DNA of 62,523 bases, taken from the NCBI GenBank assembly GCA_023251135.1, contig JAHEZJ010000018.1, positions 1 to 62,523 of the forward strand, in the 5' to 3' direction. Source of the DNA: Flavobacterium sp. (lineage in GTDB: Bacteria; Bacteroidota; Bacteroidia; Flavobacteriales; Flavobacteriaceae). Positions 51,601-59,672 of the stretch are shown piece after piece. The position numbers and the translations under genes are program-made. The first letter of the stretch is position 1. Each line of letters begins with the position of its first letter. Below the pieces are notes generated by a model that worked only from the letters and a program-made list of their open reading frames with translations, did no database searches and was not told where the DNA came from.

Positions 51601-52269
51601 TTATTTTACTTCTTCGATTTTACCTCCAAAAACCGTTTTTTGATTAATTTGTTTCGGTTTTCCATAAATGTAAATAGAGCCTCCTGCGCTCACTTTTGCA
51701 TCAACAAGGGTAGAAGCATTCACATCTGCTTTTCCTCCCGCAGAAACGCTTACTTTCGTTTGTGAGGTCTTTAATTTACTTGCCAGTAAATAACCACCAG
51801 CTCCTAGACTTGCATCCTGATTATCTGCCTTACCAGTTAAAGTGATAGAACCTCCGGAAACTGAACTTACATTTAGTTTATCAACATTCAATTCAGCAGT
51901 AATAGTTCCGCCTTCTTGTGCACTTACTTTAAATACGGTTGCTTTTATAGCATCTTTGCTGGTTACATTAGCTCCTTCATTAACATCTATAAGCTCTAAA
52001 CGTTTGTAATATACGGTAATATCCAAATCGTTACCTGATAATAGCTTTGGAAAAGGCATTCTTAGTTTTAATAAACCTTTTTTGTTAACAACTTCAACTT
52101 CTGATTCTCTCGCGCCTTTAATCACAATCTTATTCTCTGAAGACTGAACTAATTTTACACTTAACTTATCGAATACTTTAACGGAATCAAAATCACCTAA
52201 TTCTTTGGTAACCTGACCAAAAGACATCTGAACAAATAAAATTGCAGCTCCAATTATTAACTTTTTCAT
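51601..52269 (-). CDS. Exported GIN-domain (DUF2807-type) protein
   Basis: This 222-residue protein has a signal peptide (MKKLIIGAAILFVQMSFGQ). The rest is a beta-helix-like GIN domain: FDSVKVFDKLSVKLVQSSENKIVIKGARESEVEVV, then repeated strands (VSSVSGGSITLTGKADNQ; KVSVSAGGKADVNAS; AKVSAGGSIYIYGKPKQ). The domain is common in Bacteroidota exported proteins; its function is unknown. It lies 27 nt after rnr and 14 nt before the LysE gene, so all three are probably cotranscribed. Confidence 0.87.
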   Translation of the reverse strand: MKKLIIGAAILFVQMSFGQVTKELGDFDSVKVFDKLSVKLVQSSENKIVIKGARESEVEVVNKKGLLKLRMPFPKLLSGNDLDITVYYKRLELIDVNEGANVTSKDAIKATVFKVSAQEGGTITAELNVDKLNVSSVSGGSITLTGKADNQDASLGAGGYLLASKLKTSQTKVSVSAGGKADVNASTLVDAKVSAGGSIYIYGKPKQINQKTVFGGKIEEVK

Positions 52270-52296
52270 ACTTTTATTTTTTTAATTAAACTTCTA

Positions 52297-54474
52297 TTAT
52301 GCTCTTCTTAAAAAATGAAAATCCAATTGTTTTTTAACTAAATCAGCATTTTTAACTTTTACGTAAATTTCATCACCCAATTGTAAAATGCTATTTGAAG
52401 TGGCTCCAACCAATGCATATTGTTTTTCATCAAAAGTATAGTAATCATCTTTTATCTCTCTGATTCTTACCATTCCTTCACATTTGTTGGAAACAATTTC
52501 AACATAAATTCCCCATTCCGTAACACCTGAAATAACTCCAAGGAACTCTTCGTCCTGGTGATCCTGCATGTATTTTACCTGCATGTATTTGATACTGTCA
52601 CGTTCAGCATTAGTCGCTAAACTTTCCATATTCGAACAATGTAAACATTTTGTTTCGTAAGCTTCTTCGTCTACAGAAGCTCCATTGTCTAAATAGTACT
52701 GCAATAAACGATGTACCATTACATCCGGATAACGACGAATTGGCGATGTAAAATGGCTATAATAATCAAAAGCTAAACCATAATGGCCAATGTTTTCGGT
52801 CGAATATTTGGCTTTACTCATACTTCTAATAGCAAGAGTATCAATTAAATTTTGCTCTTTTTTACCGTTTACTTCTTCCATCAAAGCATTCAATGATTTC
52901 GAAATATCACCTTTGTTTCTAAAATCTATTTTATAACCAAATTTAGCAATTACGGTTTGCATCGCAATTAATTTGTCTTCATTAGGCTCATCGTGAATCC
53001 TGTAAACAAATGTTTTCTTTTGTTTTCCAATGTACTCCGCCACTTTTCTGTTGGCTAAAAGCATGAATTCTTCAATTAAATGATTGGCATCTTTTGAAAT
53101 TTTGAAGTATACTCCTTCCGGTTCTCCTTCGGCATCCAGGTTAAATTTCACTTCTACTTTATCAAAAGAAATAGCGCCATTGGCCATTCTTTTCTTTCGT
53201 AAAATCTTAGCTAATTCATCTAATTTTAAAGTAGCTTCTGTAATTTCATCCGAAACAACATAAGATTCTCCGGTAATTGAAACATCAACAGGAATTGTAT
53301 TGTCTTTTGTTTCAATAATATATTGCGCTTCTTCGTATGCAAATCGCTGATCAGAATAAATTACTGTTCTTCCAAACCATTGGTTGATAACTTGTGCAGT
53401 TGGCGAAACTTCAAAAATGGCTGAGAAGGTATATTTCTCTTCATTTGGGCGTAATGAACAAGCAAAATTAGATAAAACTTCCGGAAGCATTGGTACTACT
53501 CTGTCCACTAAATAAACCGAAGTTGCACGTTGATAGGCTTCATCGTCTAAGATTGTTCCTTCTTCCAGATAATACGAAACATCAGCAATATGAATACCTA
53601 TTTCGTAATTTCCATTCTCTAACTTTTTGAAAGACAATGCATCATCAAAATCTTTTGCATCTTTTGGATCTATCGTAAACGTAAGTGTATCACGCATATC
53701 ACGACGTTTTACAATCTCGGCTTCCTGAATCGAAGTATCTATTTTTTGTGCATACACCTCTACTTCTACCGGAAAATCTGCCGGTAAACCGTATTCAGCC
53801 AAAATAGCATGAATCTCCGTATTGTGTTCTCCCGGTTTTCCTAAAACTCTGATTACAGATCCAAACGGACTATCAGCTCTCTTAGGCCAATCTTCAATGG
53901 TAACCAAAACAACATCACCATTTTCAGCCTCCCCTATTTTATCTTTTGGAATAAAAATATCCGTATACATCTTAGGGTTTGCGGTAGATACAAAAGCAAA
54001 GTTGGCCTGAATATCTATTACTCCAACAAACTCTGTTTTATTTCTTTCTACAACACTAATCACTTCACCTTCAGGTCTTTTACCTTTTCTTCGGTTATAA
54101 ACATAAACCTTAACTTTGTCTTTGTCTAAGGCCCTGTTCAAATTATTGGTTGGGATAAAAACATCTTCGGCAAACTCCTCACAAATAAAATATGCCGTTT
54201 TTCTGCTGGTCATATCAATTGTTCCTTCGTAGTAATCCTGACTTTCGGCTTTTACTAAATATTTACCCGGTTCTGATTCTATAATCTTTTTGGAAGCAGC
54301 GAGAATCTTTAAATCTTTTATAATCTCATTTCTGCTTTTGGTATCATCAAGTTCTAACTTTGCTGCTATTTGTTTGTAGTTGAATGCTTTATTTGGGCTT
54401 TGCGATAAAATCTTTACTATTTTACTCGAGAAATCTTTCTCCTTTTTTATCGGCTTTCTAATTTTCTTACTCAT
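52297..54474 (-). CDS. rnr: Ribonuclease R
   Basis: This 725-residue 3'-5' exoribonuclease degrades structured RNA. The order is an N-terminal winged-helix-like domain (IVKILSQSPNKAFNYKQIAAKLELDDTKSRNEII), cold-shock/OB domains (YYEGTIDMTSRKTAYFIC; TEFVGVIDIQANFAFVS), then the RNB catalytic domain with TFTIDPKDAKDFDDALSF (four metal-binding Asp) and YSHFTSPIRRYPDVMVHRLL. A C-terminal S1 domain (FLGVISGVTEWGIYVEIVSNKCEGMV ... GDEIYVKVKNADLVKKQLDF) completes it. Length and architecture are standard. First gene of the rnr-GIN-lysE operon. Confidence 0.96.
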   Translation of the reverse strand: MSKKIRKPIKKEKDFSSKIVKILSQSPNKAFNYKQIAAKLELDDTKSRNEIIKDLKILAASKKIIESEPGKYLVKAESQDYYEGTIDMTSRKTAYFICEEFAEDVFIPTNNLNRALDKDKVKVYVYNRRKGKRPEGEVISVVERNKTEFVGVIDIQANFAFVSTANPKMYTDIFIPKDKIGEAENGDVVLVTIEDWPKRADSPFGSVIRVLGKPGEHNTEIHAILAEYGLPADFPVEVEVYAQKIDTSIQEAEIVKRRDMRDTLTFTIDPKDAKDFDDALSFKKLENGNYEIGIHIADVSYYLEEGTILDDEAYQRATSVYLVDRVVPMLPEVLSNFACSLRPNEEKYTFSAIFEVSPTAQVINQWFGRTVIYSDQRFAYEEAQYIIETKDNTIPVDVSITGESYVVSDEITEATLKLDELAKILRKKRMANGAISFDKVEVKFNLDAEGEPEGVYFKISKDANHLIEEFMLLANRKVAEYIGKQKKTFVYRIHDEPNEDKLIAMQTVIAKFGYKIDFRNKGDISKSLNALMEEVNGKKEQNLIDTLAIRSMSKAKYSTENIGHYGLAFDYYSHFTSPIRRYPDVMVHRLLQYYLDNGASVDEEAYETKCLHCSNMESLATNAERDSIKYMQVKYMQDHQDEEFLGVISGVTEWGIYVEIVSNKCEGMVRIREIKDDYYTFDEKQYALVGATSNSILQLGDEIYVKVKNADLVKKQLDFHFLRRA

Positions 54475-54581
54475 ATATCTTTTCTTAAAAAGTTAAAATT
54501 ACAAATAAGATATCAGATTATAGATTTTAACAAATAAATTATTAAAAATATAACTTTCGTATCTTTACAAAAAGACCCAAT

Positions 54582-54815
54582 ATGGAAAGCTTTAAAACCA
54601 TTGCAGTATTCAATTACCTGCACGAAACAGTTGTTCTGAAACACTTATTAGAGCAAGAAGAGATTCCTTATTTTTTTGAAAACGAAATGACCCTTTCTGT
54701 CGTTCCCATGTACACTTCCGCTCTCGGTGGAATCAAACTCAAAGTTCATCCAAACGATTTCGAAGAAGTTCAGCAAATTCTGGACAATCTTAATAACCCA
54801 CTTAAAATTGTTTGA
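54582..54815 (+). CDS. DUF2007-type small protein
   Basis: This 77-residue protein has the DUF2007 pattern: FKTIAVFNYLHETVVLKHLLEQEEIPYFFENE, then GGIKLKVHPNDFEEVQQILDNL. These ACT/PII-like alpha/beta proteins are called putative signal-transducing proteins; the function is unproven. A TATCTTTA element, one base off TANNTTTG, ends 15 nt before the ATG. It borders the candidate origin on the left and still has about equal G and C on its coding strand, unlike rpiB across the gap. Confidence 0.85.
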   Translation: MESFKTIAVFNYLHETVVLKHLLEQEEIPYFFENEMTLSVVPMYTSALGGIKLKVHPNDFEEVQQILDNLNNPLKIV

Positions 54816-55537
54816 ATCCTTCTATTTTTTCAATTTCAAAAAATATTTTTCTTTTTAATCTTTTCAAAGTTGTCAACATATATTAAATACAACAAAAAGA
54901 AAAATTTAAATTAAATTAATTTTTGTTTGTTATTATAGCTTGTTAATATGTGCTATAAATTTATTTTTAAAAGCATTGAAATGAAGTTTCTCTTAGTTAT
55001 TTAGAGTTATCAACATACTTATATTTAGTTAAAAGTCTAATTTATAAGAGTTTTTGTATTTTAATTAACAACGGTTGACAACTATAAATGAATTGATTTT
55101 GTAGATAAGTTCACTTGTTGATTTTTGTTGAAAATGGCATTTTTGATATTGATAACTTTTCCAAAAATTCCTCAAACTTTATTAGGTTATTTCATTCCGG
55201 TTTTGGATTAGGTTTTTTTTCGACACAACCAAAAAAAACTTCTAATTTTCTATCTCGACTTATTAACAAATAATGTTAACTTAAAGTTAATTGAATATCA
55301 ACGAATTAGCTTTTGCTATTAACATTCTAAAATTTTAACAAAATAACTGATTATTATTTATTGATTATGAGTTACTTACAACGTTGTTAATAATGTTAAT
55401 AAGTGTTAATGTTTTGATTGTAAGGTTGTTGTATTCTACCCTTTTTTTGCTGCGAATTTCACGAATTTGCTCCAATTGAATTTTAACCTTTAAAAATAGT
55501 TTTGATGGTTACAAAGAACAATAATTAGTGCTAATTC
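54816..55537. other. oriC: Candidate chromosomal replication origin (oriC)
   Basis: A 722-base, very AT-rich gap with many DnaA-box-like 9-mers: TTGTCAACA (54870), TTATCAACA (55007), TTATTAACA (55260), two tandem TGTTAATAA (55385-55393 and 55394-55402) and a third TGTTAATG at 55404. Hand counts place the G/C strand-bias switch here: plus-strand genes to the left have G about equal to C, those to the right G well above C. Leftward genes dominate before it and rightward genes after it. Six parS-like sites lie 17 kb away. dnaA is not in the window, so this is inferred. Confidence 0.55.
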
Positions 55538-55593
55538 GTGAAATTCGTGGCTAACTTTTTTCTAAATAGTATACAGCTAAGAAATTCTTTAAG

Positions 55594-55601
55594 TAAATTT
55601 G
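55594..55601 (+). promoter_or_regulatory. -7 element of the rpiB promoter
   Basis: TAAATTTG, 26 nt before the ATG at 55628. It lies inside the longer in-frame extension starting at 55538, which argues for the shorter start. Confidence 0.55.
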
Positions 55602-55627
55602 CAGAACACAACTTAATAGTAATTACA

Positions 55628-56059
55628 ATGAAAATTTCGATAGGAAATGACCACGCAGGGCCAGAGTATAAAAAAGCAATTGTTAAGATGCTTCAGGCAA
55701 AAGGATATGAAGTAACTAATTATGGTACAGACTCTGAAGATTCTGTAGATTATCCGGATTTTGGTCACCCGGTTGCAAATGATGTCTCTGAAGGTAAAGC
55801 TGATTTTGGAATTGTAATTTGCGGAAGCGGAAACGGAATTGCGATGACTGCTAATAAACACCCTAAAGTAAGAGCTGGGTTATGCTGGACTAAAGAAATT
55901 GCTTATTTGACACGTTTACACAATGATGCCAATATTGTGAGTATTCCGGCGCGTTTTACGTCTATTCCACAAGCTGTTGAAATTGTTGAAACCTTTTTAA
56001 TAACAGAATTTGAAGGTGGGAGACATCAAAACAGAGTAAATAAAATTGCTTGTCAATAA
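55628..56059 (+). CDS. rpiB: Ribose-5-phosphate isomerase B
   Basis: This 143-residue enzyme interconverts ribose-5-phosphate and ribulose-5-phosphate in the pentose phosphate pathway. MKISIGNDHAGPEYKKAIV is the standard start (55628); an in-frame ATG at 55538 would add 30 atypical residues upstream of the promoter. Catalytic features are NDHAG (phosphate and Asp/His), IVICGSGNGIAMTANKHPKVRAGLC (active-site Cys loop) and HNDANIVSIPAR. It ends KIACQ. A long intrinsic terminator follows. It is the first strongly G-biased plus-strand gene to the right of the candidate origin. Confidence 0.95.
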   Translation: MKISIGNDHAGPEYKKAIVKMLQAKGYEVTNYGTDSEDSVDYPDFGHPVANDVSEGKADFGIVICGSGNGIAMTANKHPKVRAGLCWTKEIAYLTRLHNDANIVSIPARFTSIPQAVEIVETFLITEFEGGRHQNRVNKIACQ

Positions 56060-56102
56060 AACTCAAAAAAATCCGGTGCTTCGCACCAAATATCAATAAA
56101 CA

Positions 56103-56138
56103 AGCCGGGTGGATTTTAAAAATTCATCCGGCTTTTTG
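56103..56138 (+). terminator. rpiB terminator
   Basis: AGCCGGGTGGATT (from 56103) pairs with AATTCATCCGGCT (two G-T pairs), followed by TTTTTG. It lies 43 nt after the rpiB stop. Confidence 0.85.
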
Positions 56139-56176
56139 TTTATTATAATAGTAATTTGGTGAATTGACTGACTGAA

Positions 56177-56458
56177 TTAATGTTTTACACTATGTTTATA
56201 CCAGGCGAGAAGCACAACAATTAAAACCTGAATCAAAAAAATAAACGAGAATTTTATAATAAAAGAAGATTTACTCGTTTTATGTTTGAAGGATAACATC
56301 GCTAACAATAATCCGGCAGTTCCGCCAATAGCTTCCAGAAAAAACAAGGTGTTTTCGGGGATTCTTTGTTTGTTTTTTCGGGCTTGATATTTATCATATC
56401 CCGCAAGAATAAAAACGGTGATATTTACAACTAAAAAATACGTTAATAAAACTTCCAT
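56177..56458 (-). CDS. DUF1294-family small membrane protein
   Basis: This 93-residue protein has the DUF1294 signature GYDKYQARKNKQRIPENTLFFLEAIGGTAGLLLAMLSFKHKTSKSSF between two membrane helices (LLTYFLVVNITVFILAG and IIKFSFIFLIQVLIVVLLAWY). The function is unknown. Monocistronic on the minus strand, convergent with rpiB and divergent from tex. Confidence 0.88.
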   Translation of the reverse strand: MEVLLTYFLVVNITVFILAGYDKYQARKNKQRIPENTLFFLEAIGGTAGLLLAMLSFKHKTSKSSFIIKFSFIFLIQVLIVVLLAWYKHSVKH

Positions 56459-56574
56459 TGGCTAAAAATTAAAAACAAAGATATTATTTTAGCCGGGTGA
56501 TTGCTTAATCTGTTGTTGATTTTGAAAGACAGGTTATCTCATTTTCTAATCCAGAAATTATTTCATTATAAAGT

Positions 56575-58698
56575 ATGACTAATATTCAATTTATTGCAAA
56601 GACTGTAACAACAGCGGCAATTAACATTCAAAACACGGTAAAATTATTAGATGAAGATTGTACGATTCCGTTCATTTCGCGTTACCGAAAGGATACAACC
56701 GGAAATCTTGATGAAGTTCAAATCGAGCAAATTGCAAAACTTCAAAAGGAGTATGAAACGATCGTAAAACGTAAAGAAGCGGTTTTAAAATCGATCGAAG
56801 AACAAAAATCACTTACGCCTGAATTGAAACAAAAGATTGAACAAAGTTTTGACTTGCAGGAAATAGAAGATTTTTATTTGCCTTTTAAAAAGAAGAAAAA
56901 AACAAAAGCAGATGTTGCCCGTGAATTTGGTTTAGAACCATTGGCAAAAATCATCATGTCGGAGAATGATGTTGACGTTGATTTTATTTCGACACAATAT
57001 CTGAACGAAAATGTGATTAATGAAGAAGCCGCAATGCAGGGTGCACGTGATATTATTGCCGAATGGATTAACGAAAATATTTATGTTCGTAAACAATTGC
57101 GAAGATTGTATCAGCGCAAAGCAGTAATAGGAACAAAAGTTGTAAAAAAGAAGAGTGAAGAGGAAGGAGCTCAAAAGTTCAGCCAGTATTTTGATTGGGA
57201 AGAACCATTGACAAAAGCACCTTCGCATCGTTTATTGGCCATGCTTCGTGCTGAAAACGAAGGTTTTGTAAAAATGAAAGTTGATGTTGATTTGGATGAA
57301 GCTTATGATATTATAGATGAAATAATCATTAAAAAACAAAATAGTACAACCGCACATTTGCAGTTAGCGATTGAAGACAGTTACAAACGATTGTTAAATC
57401 CTGCTATTGGAAATGAAACGCTGCAGGAAGCCAAAGCCAAAGCGGATGCCAATTCAATCCAGGTTTTTGCAAATAATTTAGGGCAGTTGTTATTGGCACC
57501 GCCTTTGGGTGAAAAACGTATTTTAGCTATAGATCCCGGATTTAGAAGTGGTTGTAAAGTGGTTTGTTTGGACGAGAAAGGAGATTTGTTATACAATGAA
57601 ACGATTTATCCGCATGCACCTCAAAATGAGGAAACCATGGCGATCAAAAAAATTCGTTCTATGGTAAATGCGTATCAAATTGATGCCATATCTATTGGAA
57701 ACGGAACCGCTTCACGCGAAACGGAATTTTTCATCAAAAAAATCGCGTTCGATAAACCGCTGCAGGTTTTTATTGTTTCTGAGGCTGGGGCTTCGGTATA
57801 TTCGGCATCAAAAATAGCGAGAGAAGAATTTCCAAACTATGATGTTACGGTTCGTGGATCGGTTTCTATTGGAAGAAGACTTTCAGATCCTTTGGCCGAA
57901 TTGGTAAAAATTGATCCAAAAGCAATCGGAGTTGGGCAGTACCAGCATGATGTGGATCAGACGAAATTAAAAGAAGAACTAGATAATACGGTAATTCGTT
58001 GTGTGAACTCGGTTGGAATCAATATCAATACCGCGAGTAAACATTTATTGAGTTATGTGAGTGGAATAGGAGAGAAGCTGGCAGAAAATATCGTTCAGTA
58101 TCGTTCAGAAAATGGTCCTTTTGAAGACAGAAAGCAACTGAAAAAAGTACCTCGTTTAGGTGATAAAGCCTATCAGCAGGGCGCTGCTTTTATTAGAATT
58201 ACGAATGCTAAAAATCCGCTGGATAATTCGGCTGTGCACCCGGAGGCTTATCCGGTTGTTGAAAAGATGGCAAAAGACTTAAAACTTTCTGTGAATGATT
58301 TAATCGCTAATAAAGAGAAAACAGCCCTTATTAAGGCCGAAAATTATATTACTCCTGAAATAGGGTTATTAACTTTAAAAGACATCATTAAAGAGCTTGA
58401 AAAGCCAGGGTTAGACCCAAGAAAGTCGGCTAAGGTATTTGAGTTTGATGCCAACGTAAAATCAATTAAAGATTTGAAAACGGGAATGATTTTACCGGGA
58501 ATTGTGAATAACATTACCAATTTTGGCTGTTTTGTTGATATCGGAATCAAAGAAAGCGGATTGGTTCATATTTCTCAATTGAAAGCCGGTTTTGTAAGTG
58601 ATGTAAACGAGGTGGTAAAATTACACCAGCATGTTGATGTAAAGGTTACAGAAGTTGACGAAGACAGAAAACGTATTCAGTTGACGATGGTATTATAA
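56575..58698 (+). CDS. tex: Tex-family RNA-binding transcription accessory protein
   Basis: This 707-residue protein has the Tex architecture. An N-terminal helical domain (VKLLDEDCTIPFISRYRKDTTGNLDEVQIEQI is the signature) is followed by a YqgF/RNase H-like core (ILAIDPGFRSGCKVVCLDEKGDLLYNETIYP), a helix-hairpin-helix region (VNSVGININTASKHLLSYVSGIGEKLAENIV; KKVPRLGDKAYQQGAAFIRI) and a C-terminal S1 domain (LKTGMILPGIVNNITNFGCFVDIGIKESGLVHISQL). It binds nucleic acid and acts on transcription elongation complexes. Length is a little below the usual 730-780. Confidence 0.96.
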   Translation: MTNIQFIAKTVTTAAINIQNTVKLLDEDCTIPFISRYRKDTTGNLDEVQIEQIAKLQKEYETIVKRKEAVLKSIEEQKSLTPELKQKIEQSFDLQEIEDFYLPFKKKKKTKADVAREFGLEPLAKIIMSENDVDVDFISTQYLNENVINEEAAMQGARDIIAEWINENIYVRKQLRRLYQRKAVIGTKVVKKKSEEEGAQKFSQYFDWEEPLTKAPSHRLLAMLRAENEGFVKMKVDVDLDEAYDIIDEIIIKKQNSTTAHLQLAIEDSYKRLLNPAIGNETLQEAKAKADANSIQVFANNLGQLLLAPPLGEKRILAIDPGFRSGCKVVCLDEKGDLLYNETIYPHAPQNEETMAIKKIRSMVNAYQIDAISIGNGTASRETEFFIKKIAFDKPLQVFIVSEAGASVYSASKIAREEFPNYDVTVRGSVSIGRRLSDPLAELVKIDPKAIGVGQYQHDVDQTKLKEELDNTVIRCVNSVGININTASKHLLSYVSGIGEKLAENIVQYRSENGPFEDRKQLKKVPRLGDKAYQQGAAFIRITNAKNPLDNSAVHPEAYPVVEKMAKDLKLSVNDLIANKEKTALIKAENYITPEIGLLTLKDIIKELEKPGLDPRKSAKVFEFDANVKSIKDLKTGMILPGIVNNITNFGCFVDIGIKESGLVHISQLKAGFVSDVNEVVKLHQHVDVKVTEVDEDRKRIQLTMVL

Positions 58699-58707
58699 GC
58701 CATAAAA

Positions 58708-58748
58708 AAATCCCAAATTACAATTATTAAGATTGTAATTTGGGATTT
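58708..58748. terminator. Bidirectional terminator between tex and tatA
   Basis: AAATCCCAAATTACAAT (58708-58724)/ATTGTAATTTGGGATTT (58732-58748), a 17-bp perfect stem. The minus strand continues in T7. Confidence 0.9.
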
Positions 58749-58766
58749 CTAATAACTCGCAAGTTA

Positions 58767-58949
58767 TTATTTTTTTTCTTCCTCTTCTTTTTTAACAGGA
58801 GGTGCGGTTTGATCGTCTTTAGCAGCGTTTTTAAATTCCTTAATTCCACTTCCTAAACCTTTCATTAATTCCGGAATTTTTTTACCTCCAAAAAGTAATA
58901 TCACGATACCTACTATTACAAGGATTTCTGTAAGACCTAATCTTCCCAT
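58767..58949 (-). CDS. tatA: Twin-arginine translocase subunit TatA/TatE
   Basis: This 60-residue protein forms the pore-like component of the Tat pathway, which exports folded proteins. The start is [42 protein letters not shown] (58949): one membrane helix, the FGxKKxPEL hinge and an amphipathic helix, then a charged tail ([17 protein letters not shown]). A longer in-frame ATG at 59120 is rejected because the promoter lies between it and the real start. Divergent from the M23-like gene. Confidence 0.94.
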   Translation of the reverse strand: MGRLGLTEILVIVGIVILLFGGKKIPELMKGLGSGIKEFKNAAKDDQTAPPVKKEEEEKK

Positions 58950-58995
58950 GGTTTGTATATTTAATGCCGAAGCAAATTGTTTTCTAATTCTTCCG

Positions 58996-59024
58996 CAAAT
59001 GTATATAGAATATACGAAGAACAA
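58996..59024 (-). promoter_or_regulatory. tatA promoter
   Basis: On the minus strand TTG (59024-59022), 18 nt, TACATTTG (59003-58996), ending 46 nt before the tatA ATG. Confidence 0.75.
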
Positions 59025-59133
59025 CAGTATTTGGCTTAAAATATTTGTTTTCGGCAACGTTAAATATTTTATAAAATAATAAAATAAGCGTATTCGTTCA
59101 TTTTGGTCCCGCACCAACAAGACGATTAATTAT

Positions 59134-59141
59134 TATATTTG
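59134..59141 (+). promoter_or_regulatory. -7 element for the M23-like membrane gene
   Basis: TATATTTG, 19 nt before the ATG at 59161. No TTG at the expected distance. Confidence 0.5.
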
Positions 59142-59160
59142 CTCGTATAAATAACCATAA

Positions 59161-59661
59161 ATGACCACGAAAAAATTCAATTTCAGAAAAAATTTATTCA
59201 TCAAAAACCGATTGGTGATTTTGAATGAGAATACTTTTGAAGAAATTTTTTCATTCAAGCTTAACTTAATGAACGTTTTTGTGACGTTTACTTTGGGAGG
59301 TATCTTTTTAATTTTAATCACCACTTTTATCATTGCTTTCACTCCTTTACGTGAGTTTATTCCGGGCTATTCTTCTTCTGAATTAAAAAAGAATGCAACG
59401 CAATTGGCGATAAAATCAGATTCTCTGGAGACGGCCTTAAAGAAAAATGAGGCCTACATAAAAGGGATTCAGAAGGTTTTGAGAGGGGAACTGGAATACG
59501 CAAAATTCAATAAAGATTCTATTTTAGCAGAAACGGATGAGCCTTCGGAAGTGGATATGAAGTCGTCAGAAGAAGAGATTAAATTAAGAGAAGAGGTGGC
59601 CAGGATGGAGAAGGAGTCGGGTGAAAAACCCCGAAGTAAAAACAAAAGTGATAAGAATTAA
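59161..59661 (+). CDS. Membrane protein resembling the N-terminus of M23 (LytM) peptidases, without the peptidase domain
   Basis: This 166-residue protein begins KKFNFRKNLFIKNRLVILNENTFEEIFSFKLNLMNVFVTF, which closely resembles the cytoplasmic start of flavobacterial M23-family cell-wall peptidases. One membrane helix follows (FVTFTLGGIFLILITTFIIAFTPL), then LREFIPGYSSSELKKNATQLAIKSDSLETAL, a periplasmic coiled coil. The protein then ends in an acidic/basic tail (EKPRSKNKSDKN). The HxxxD and HxH motifs of the LytM domain are absent. The GH3 gene follows after 11 nt and is probably cotranscribed. A regulatory or scaffold role at the cell wall is inferred. Confidence 0.8.
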   Translation: MTTKKFNFRKNLFIKNRLVILNENTFEEIFSFKLNLMNVFVTFTLGGIFLILITTFIIAFTPLREFIPGYSSSELKKNATQLAIKSDSLETALKKNEAYIKGIQKVLRGELEYAKFNKDSILAETDEPSEVDMKSSEEEIKLREEVARMEKESGEKPRSKNKSDKN

Positions 59662-59672
59662 TATCTCAAACA

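Noticed and set aside
55538-55627. 30-residue N-terminal extension of RpiB
   Set aside because: A TAAATTTG promoter element lies inside it, and RpiB normally begins MKI(S/A)IGxDHAG.
58950-59120. 57-residue N-terminal extension of TatA
   Set aside because: The tatA promoter (58996-59024) lies within it, and TatA must start just before its membrane helix.
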